Of a stretch of 64,000 bases of DNA, positions 58,101 through 64,000 are shown one piece after another. The stretch covers positions 20,059,404-20,123,403 of the forward strand of contig OZ024857.1 of NCBI GenBank assembly GCA_964017155.1, written 5' to 3'. The stretch comes from Oasisia sp. SBJ-2009. Taxonomy: Eukaryota; Annelida; Polychaeta; Sabellida; Siboglinidae. The notes beneath the pieces were generated by a model. It was not told the origin of the DNA and made no database searches. It was given only the letters and a program-made list of their open reading frames with translations. Position numbers and translations under genes: made by a program. Position 1 is the stretch's first letter; every line of letters begins with the position of its first letter.

Positions 58101-61100
58101 AAAAATTGAACGACTTTAATAACATGAGTCTATTTATTAACGTTCGTTTTGTTACATTTTATATATAACTTATTACGCAATATGTCTAAAATGTTGTCGT
58201 GCGAACACAACTATTTCCATGTACTGTGGAAGTCATATTTTATAAATGCTTGCGTGATTGGCAAATTGCGGGAGTCACTCATTATTCATCCAATCAGCGA
58301 TTTTGTTACACATTGCCGTTGGCTATGGGTGGTAGGCGATGTCATTGTTGTCTGCATGATAAAACGCTAGTTCACATTCCGTAGTGGAAAGATATCTACG
58401 TAATTATACTATGAAACGTTTGATGGTGTTGCAAACGACCATTCCTGCAGCGGTAGATTTTGTAAAACAATCTTGGAAGAAAGAGGACAAGTGTTTTGGA
58501 CAGCATTCACACTATCACCGGCGCACGTGGGCTCTCGGCCTCACACACTCTGTGAAACACAGACGCGATGTTTACGTAGTCATAGGCTAGCTTGTCATTA
58601 GATGGGGCACGGCCGCACTGGTTATATGCGTTCTAGTGCTAGTTTATCATGGTATCATGTATGCCTGATTCTGCAGTAATAGTTTTCAGGCACAACCAAA
58701 AGTAAGAAATGTTTTTCATGACAGACAGCTATAGCTTCAAGCCCCAAGCATGTCAAAACAGTCCAAGACCAAGTCATGAATTCGACTTCGCCGACTTTGC
58801 TTTAGACTAGTCTCAATGCGGTTAGGCAAAACCAACTATTAATTAATATATATTGCCAACGAGCAAATCAATTGTTAATATTAAATACGAAAACACGTTT
58901 TTGTTTTATATTATTTATCAAATTTAAACTGACTTCATTATTTAATATTTAGAAGACACACAACACTGACAGAAGACGTTGACTGTTGTCATTGAGGTTA
59001 ATATTTAATTTCTCATAATATGTAGTCATTTTAATCCATGTAAAGTTTATAAATAAATGTGCTAAAATTGTATAGTGTGAATGTTGCCTCAGATTTTATA
59101 TTACTAGACTTACACCACAATTAAAACATTTCATTTAACGTCGAGTTCTCTCTTTTTATTGTTGCAATCTGAATAATGTACATTAAAAATAAATGCATGC
59201 AACATAAGAGCTTCAGAAAGTCTTCATGGTGTCACTCCTGTTGAAACTTGGTCTTATAAAGTGATGGGCACCTCGGTAGCAGCATATTTTGTTTACAATA
59301 TTCGGGCCAGTAATTTTTTTGGGGCAGTAACTTTTGAAATATACTGGCCCCCCGGGCCAGTGGATGCAAAAGCTTAATGTCAAGGCCAGTATTGTGTAGA
59401 GTGGGACAATGATGCCAATTATGACAAGTACTTGGATGATGCAGATTGAGAGATGTGTATTACCTGGTATGTTTTTCGTAAATAAATTTTGCATATAATT
59501 TGGTCATCTTGACTCCGTGTTGATGAATTTGACGGGACTAGTGGATTTGGCTGCGGACTAGTGAACTTTCCTGGCCACTAGTGGTAAAAAAAGTTAGTTT
59601 CTGTCCCTGATAACAACAACGATCATTGAGCTAAACAGTCAACTGAAGTCATATATATTTACCTGGACATCGATGTCTGATGCTTCACTTTCATCGTCGC
59701 TGTCCTCAATGCCAGGGGCGCAAACCTGTTCTGCTGTCAACCGACTTGGTCCAGCAGACGCCATTTTGTTAGTGAAAAACTGGGGCAACTAAAAAACGCG
59801 TCTAGTTTCACTAAGTCATATAATAACAGTGGGCAGAAACACCCACAATGCATTGCCAATATGTTTCAGAAGTATCCTCCAGAGAACGCCTCTTGATTAG
59901 ATCAAACCAGGATGCTAAAACCGTTTATGGGTGACTTGAGGAGTAAACAGCCGGCCAGCTACGGCTATTCACATGCATTGATCAACTGGGAAGTCTGCAT
60001 AATTAACTACATATATTCATTGATTTTTTGTGCCCCATACCATGCCAATGTTTTGACTTGTGTCGTGGAAATATTTTAATGCAACTTTGTCTTGCGGTCA
60101 TTATTTGTATTTTCCCCCAAAATATATAGTTTTATTTGATCAAGTTTAATTAAAAAAGTGACAAAGAGAATCAGAACTTGTTTCCAAACAATGTCTTCCA
60201 ATATTTCAAAATAATGAGAGAGAAATGATAATGAAAGAGATTTTGACTAATGTATCTGCCAGCAGTATATATTAACACACATAATATATTTGGTTACATT
60301 TGTGATCTTCTGTATCTGTATATCTGTATCTTATTTTTATTTGCAAGCAGGGCATCGTTTTTTGATGCAAATCACTAACTTATGGAATGATTTATCGCTC
60401 GCACTAATTGACAGAATTGCCAGAATTGCTTCCCCCACTAGTGACTAGGCTCGCACAGTCTCTAGTAGTTCTTGTATAATTTTTCTTATGTTGTTATAAT
60501 GTTAGTCTATGATTCTGCGCTGATAACTGATTTTTTGGCGGTGTTTAAAAGGTGTTAATGATTTTTTCCCTCTCGGCGTCGTATTTCGGTTTTCATTGTT
60601 TACGTCCGCGGCCATATTGGATGACGATGTCAGGCCTCATCTTCAAAAATTGTTTGCGAGATTATGTTAATGAGTACGGCCATTTTGAAAAGTTGTAATT
60701 AAAGAAGAAAGATAAATGAGCGTGATCGTACACATATCATGATAATCCGTCGATAAAAAGTTGTAGTAATTAGTCAGTTATGTTTAACGATGTTTTGTGA
60801 TTATTTTGGTTGCTTCAACTTGCTTCATACGCAGAAGTGTAAAGTATTGTGTGGACGATAATATGATTACAGTGATGGCTTACTAATTGATAGCGCATTT
60901 TGCCACAAAGTCCGTTTATGGAGCCCCTGTCTCAAAAGACATCGCCATTTTGCCTTGTACCCCGTGCGCGCGATGCATTGTGGTATGCAAAGTTCTCTGA
61001 TATCGACAGCGGGTGTCTTTGATTAATACTATTATAAATAGTTAGCAAGTGTCTTATGCTTGCACATGTAACTGTGTAAAAAAATTAATTAGTGCCATGT

Positions 61101-61379
61101 TTAATGTAGCTAATTTACATTAGTTTGTTTATTGATATTATTGTATTATTTCCCTTTTTTAGCATACTATTCATACTTTTGTGTGTTGGTTAGGCTACAT
61201 TAAATATACATTTTTTTAAATAAAAATTGATAATTTATCATTAATGTTTATAAAATTATATTATACGTGACTTTTGTATGTCGTTACTGGGGTATTCTTT
61301 GATGACAGTTTTACATGAATTATTATTTAGTTTTGAGAATATATGCAATTTGTACTTCCTGTTGTTGAAAAATTATGAT

Positions 61380-61420
<41 letters not shown>

Positions 61421-62460
61421 TGAAATTTTAAAATAGGTATGTATTGCCCTTTATCATAGTTTACACAAAAATCAGTATAATAAAAAAAATGATCTTCTTG
61501 TGATTTATAAAATAGGAGAATGTTCAGAAAAAATTTAACAATTTTTAAATAAAATTGCAGTTTCATTAATGATTAATCTATATAGATGTAATTGAAGGCA
61601 GCACCATTGCATTTTAATTAATTACTATTATCAGAAGAAAAATGGAAGCAATTCTAAAGATTTATTGGCAAGATTAAATCTGTCAGAAAATTGGCGGATA
61701 TTTTTTTTTATTTGAAATTTCATAAAATTGCAGTTTCCTTAATATTTCATCTACATACATGAAACAAGCACAGTTACACTTCAATTAGTGACCAGGGGGA
61801 AATAGAAACAAAAATTATGTGTGTGGTTTATAAGCAAAATTACACGTTAGCAAACCGTCAGAAAATGTCATGATATTTGTAACTTTAAACATCTGTAGTT
61901 TGCTTAATGTTTCACATAAATTCATGAAACAACTACCGTTATACTTCTTATAGTAACTACTATCAGGGAACATTTTTTGTTTATTTTGTTTCGAAAGAAG
62001 AATTTGGTCCGACCACCCTATCTCTTATTCTCTAGACCTAGTCCTAGTATTTCCAGAACCATGTCCATGATTAGGAGTTATGTTCTTATTGTCTGCCGAC
62101 ACTCAGGCAATAGAGTCACTGCGAGTGTTATTGTCACGTGGTCACGATGACTGAATGGCTTGTTAAATGAGATATACTCACGCTGTTACTGAGACTGTTA
62201 GTGTTACTGTCATTCAACTCATTGTGCCTGAGTCTGACAGACAACAGTGACAGGCCGGTTGAGACAATCTGACTCTCACGTTAGTCATTTACACTTAACC
62301 ACACTAATAACTGTTGTACCTTATGAACCGACCTTTGTATTAACTCACCTCCACCGTAGTGAAGCCACTTGTAGTAAAGGCTGTACGGAAACAATCTTTT
62401 ATAATAAATTGGTAGCAAATCTGGCAAGCAGTTTGGGTCGTATGAGATATTCCCCGCCAT
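46384..62460 (-). CDS. PRIM1: DNA primase small (catalytic) subunit, complete, 13 coding exons
   Basis: The catalytic subunit of the polymerase alpha-primase complex makes the RNA primer at origins and Okazaki fragments in the nucleus. Exons in transcript order: 62460-62349, 54423-54266, 53739-53633, 53145-53072, 52490-52351, 51696-51635, 51183-51071, 50457-50360, 49303-49171, 48821-48752, 48335-48268, 47062-46964, 46403-46384. Phases agree at every junction and total 417 aa; human PRIM1 has 420. Motifs: [20 protein letters not shown] at the N-terminus, [14 protein letters not shown], catalytic [10 protein letters not shown] (Asp112, Asp114), zinc cluster CC-x5-CxxC (124, 125, 131, 134), SGRRGVHCW (Arg165, Arg166, His169), and [20 protein letters not shown] with the third catalytic Asp311. 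The C-terminal exon pair ([19 protein letters not shown], then DMDKTF) also matches the family. No break is seen, so it should be functional. Exon 8's acceptor has a poor pyrimidine tract. Confidence 0.98.
50089..50298 (-). mobile_element. SINE family A, head-less copy (PRIM1 intron 8)
   Basis: It matches the family body from 'caagttcttatatagcacag' to 'tacagctgaatgaac'. A short internal duplication ('gcacagactgtgcagtatcc') distinguishes this copy. Confidence 0.8.
52086..52168. repeat. (GT)n microsatellite in PRIM1 intron 5
   Basis: About 40 uninterrupted GT units. Confidence 0.98.
52540..52775. mobile_element. Palindromic MITE, about 235 bp, in PRIM1 intron 4
   Basis: Two arms of about 100 bp are inverted copies: left 'tttgacttactttggagcac' through 'cgacccgtcagctacgggcc', right 'ggcccatagctgacgggtcg' through 'tgctccaaagtaagtcaaat'. 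The transcript could fold into a long hairpin. It starts only 50 bp from the acceptor of exon 5 (52490). Confidence 0.85.
54813..55143 (-). mobile_element. tRNA-derived SINE, family A, full length (PRIM1 intron 1)
   Basis: Read on the minus strand, the head has box A (TGGCTCAGGGGTAGAGC) and box B (GGGTTCGAATCCTGT), then a body with 'aaagcgatttgaacagtcct' and a tail ending 'gcgctatataagaacttacc' plus a T-rich run on that strand's end. This is the best-preserved copy and defines the family. Confidence 0.88.
56229..59764 (-). pseudogene. Decayed piggyBac-family transposase with one intron, in PRIM1 intron 1
   Basis: Exon 1 (59764-59663) reads [14 protein letters not shown] and an acidic Asp/Glu/Ser stretch, typical of the N-terminus of piggyBac-derived proteins. 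After a GTAAAT donor the acidic stretch resumes at 57586 behind a CAG acceptor. Downstream pieces in shifting frames match the family: [20 protein letters not shown] and [15 protein letters not shown] (57257-57021), [20 protein letters not shown] (about 56910-56850), and a C-terminal Cys-rich segment with [20 protein letters not shown] (56495-56229). Stops and frameshifts interrupt it, so no intact transposase is made. The enlarged intron contains another transposon (57729-59609). Element termini were not located. Confidence 0.88.
57729..59609. mobile_element. Non-autonomous DNA transposon inside the piggyBac pseudogene intron, 1.88 kb
   Basis: The ends 'cagggtcggaaattaa' (left) and 'cagggacagaaactaa' (right, complemented) agree at 13 of 16 positions. 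Subterminal DNA repeats 'ggactagt' and 'gtccgctagtcc' words at both sides, and 'ttcgggcca' segments occur near both ends. There is no transposase-like reading frame. Flanks share only 'taaca', so the target duplication is uncertain. Confidence 0.6.
59880..62348. other. Right part of PRIM1 intron 1, no gene seen
   Basis: Long AT-rich intronic sequence with one TA microsatellite. CpG-containing DNA at about 60570-61000 has no exon-like reading frame. The left part of the same intron (54424-56228) holds a SINE and otherwise nothing recognisable. Confidence 0.5.
61382..61417. repeat. (TA)n microsatellite in PRIM1 intron 1
   Basis: About 17 TA units in AT-rich intronic DNA. Confidence 0.95.
62349..62460 (-). 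CDS. PRIM1: PRIM1 exon 1, far upstream of the rest of the gene
   Basis: The exon encodes residues 1-37 plus one base: MAGN, then [18 protein letters not shown] and HYGG, before a GTGAGT donor. It is about 7.9 kb from exon 2, the gap being filled by transposons. Joining gives GG-V-P-K-T-Y-F, in line with the family. The ATG is the only one in frame near the conserved block and has a purine at -3. Confidence 0.95.
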
Positions 62461-62482
62461 GTTTACAAAAGTGGCGGGAATA
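62448..62482. promoter_or_regulatory. Inverted pair of E2F-like motifs at the PRIM1 start codon
   Basis: On the + strand 'tattccccgcca' (62448-62459) faces 'tggcgggaata' (62472-62482), making TTCCCGCC-type sites in both orientations around the ATG. E2F/DP sites of this type are known to drive replication genes in animals; use here is inference. Confidence 0.45.
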
Positions 62483-62560
62483 CGGCCTCATTTTCAGAAC
62501 TTTGTCAACAGCGCAGCTGAAAGTTCCCAAACTATCCACCAGATGATAAATTAACGTAAT

Positions 62561-62573
62561 CCAACAGGTGGCG
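62561..62573 (+). promoter_or_regulatory. CTCF-like motif about 100 bp upstream of PRIM1
   Basis: CCAACAGGTGGCG followed by CTATATA resembles the CTCF core. It lies between the PRIM1 start codon and the inverted-duplication copy B. A weaker form (acactagatggca) occurs at about 48008. Confidence 0.35.
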
Positions 62574-62835
62574 CTATATATGAGAAAGCACGCCAAACAA
62601 AACCTTTTATTTCGCTGAACGGAACCGTGTACAATTACTCATTCTTCAATATACTTATTGATCCATAACGACCGAATACTGAGTACGTCAATTAACGACT
62701 ACAGCCTGTATAGGGCTAGGCCACAGCCATGCTTGGTTACAAAGCCATATGATACGCCTATTATTAATTATGCCTAGGCTAGGGCCTAGGCTAAATTATG
62801 GTCGTGTCCGTGCGAGGCATTATCCCATTAGTCGC

Positions 62836-63493
62836 TTAGCCTTAGTCGCTTAGTCAGTGAGATAATTGTCTGTTTCTGAAAATAGGTTGGTATACAAAAG
62901 CAAACAAACGCCAAAGGTATGGCAAACGTCACGAGTATGTAAACCATTCACGCCGGCTAGGCTTAGCGGCTTAGGTGACGATTCGACGGGCGATCGTCTA
63001 GCAACGTTGTTGGTAAATAACGAAGTCACGTGACACAGGTGCGTCGTGCCGTTCTGCAAAATCACGCAGCAATGTGTCATTAATCCGGCGAATAAGGTAA
63101 TTCACGCTTTAGTAATGATGTTCATTTTGCGTTTGCTTAACATGACGGCAGTGTCATTTATACAATCGTAGCTTCTCCATGAAAAAAAAACATGTATAAT
63201 GGGCTATCAAAGAAGACTAAGTCTAAGTAAGACAAATTCAAAGTCAAAGACAGTCAAAGTGTCATGTCATTCATTGATCTTAACAATAATACACAGGCAG
63301 AGCCAGAGGCCAGACACAATAGCACCCACAGTTCAAAAAGCTCGATGGTAAGCCAGGACCCAGGTCAAAGCAAAACCTGATTTCCGTACCAGATGATCTT
63401 GCAATATTCGTGGACAGATATTTAGTGAAGTGATTTGCATGTTTTTTTATCGAAATTGTTTTTGTTGGGGTGGGAAACAAAGCCAGTATGTTA

Positions 63494-63567
<74 letters not shown>

Positions 63568-63895
63568 CCTATATTATGTGTTTCCCTTATGATGACACTT
63601 ATATGAGAACATACTGAATGCTTTCATTTATAAATAACAATATAACTCAACCCTTCACTCCCCTTTATAGATAACAACATTAATAAAAAAAATATCAAAA
63701 CCATTGATAAAACTGTTGGTTGAATTATTTCGGAACAGGAATTGAGCTGGAGTCAAAAGATTTTAGCAGGAATTGGAACTGAAAAAGAATGTAAAGGAAT
63801 TGGAATTGATTAAAATGAATTGAAAGGAACTAGAAATAATTTTTTAGAAGGTACTCACCCTAACCCTCATCAAAATGATCAATAGTTGAATGCAC
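62836..63895 (-). repeat. Inverted duplication, copy B (upstream of PRIM1)
   Basis: This is the reverse-oriented counterpart of 42882-44100. It differs by a long TA microsatellite (63498-63567), a deletion relative to copy A, and scattered substitutions. It begins about 375 bp upstream of the PRIM1 start codon. The donor-like motif AATAAG/GTAATT is conserved at 63091-63102, now on the + strand. Confidence 0.85.
63498..63567. repeat. (TA)n microsatellite inside duplication copy B
   Basis: About 35 TA units; copy A has only a few TA units at the matching place, so the tract grew after the duplication. Confidence 0.96.
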
Positions 63896-64000
63896 CAGAC
63901 ATGGGGTCAAAAACATTGAAATGTATTTAAATACAAATACTCTTGAGGGATTCAAATACAAATACCGTTAAATACAAATGTATTTAAATACTAATACATT
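63896..64000 (-). mobile_element. hAT-like element, 5' part, cut by the window end
   Basis: It starts 'cagacatggggtcaaaaaca' and continues with AAATACAAATAC subterminal repeats. The adjoining 8-mer gaatgcac matches the target-site sequence of the copy at 42141-42881, so it is the same insertion carried along in the duplication. The remainder lies outside the window. Confidence 0.8.

Noticed and set aside
59663..59764. First coding exon of PRIM1 ([14 protein letters not shown]...)
   Set aside because: The acidic N-terminus fits piggyBac transposases and continues at 57586; the true PRIM1 exon 1 with the YYKRLFPY block is at 62349-62460.

Overview
This is a window of animal nuclear DNA: AT-rich, with spliced genes, long introns, many microsatellites and minisatellites, tRNA-derived SINEs, LINE remnants and DNA transposons. 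I can support three protein genes, all on the minus strand. The host is an invertebrate. The SINE whose tail reads roughly TTATATAGCGCAGTATCC looks like elements I associate with lophotrochozoans, probably molluscs, but that is an impression and not a demonstrated assignment. No bacterial-type features, operons or CRISPR arrays are present.

Layout. 1-14.5 kb: no firmly supported gene. It holds AT-rich intergenic DNA, a dead LINE reverse transcriptase (4.5-5.1 kb), a diverged tandem duplication (5.2-6.3 kb), long CA/TA tracts, a second LINE fragment (6.9-7.3 kb), a hairpin beside a TA tract, a pair of 85-bp repeats, and two weak ORF candidates at 9.6 and 10.5 kb. 14.5-20.5 kb: a complete NF-YA gene (7 coding exons, 351 aa); its intron 3 contains a 35-bp minisatellite derived from the gene's own exon end plus splice donor. 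22.2-24.0 kb: CCAAT-rich upstream DNA and a 31-bp minisatellite. 25.6-41.9 kb: a 14-15 exon gene for a coiled-coil protein of about 860 aa that I do not recognise; its introns carry several minisatellites, a 740-bp polypurine tract and an 18-nt microexon. 46.4-62.5 kb: a complete DNA primase small subunit gene PRIM1 (13 coding exons, 417 aa) with a 7.9-kb first intron holding a decayed piggyBac transposase gene, itself interrupted by a non-autonomous DNA transposon.

PRIM1 lies between two inverted copies of a segment of at least 1.1 kb (about 42.1-44.1 kb and 62.8 kb to the window end). Both copies carry a hAT-like element at the same site, so the duplication is younger than that insertion.

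Functionally, PRIM1 makes RNA primers for DNA replication and NF-YA is the DNA-contacting subunit of the CCAAT-binding factor NF-Y, which in animals activates many cell-cycle genes. Nothing in the sequence shows that the three genes act as one unit. The most unusual observations are the exon-derived splice-donor minisatellite in NF-YA, the inverted duplication around PRIM1, the unidentified coiled-coil gene and the nested transposons.
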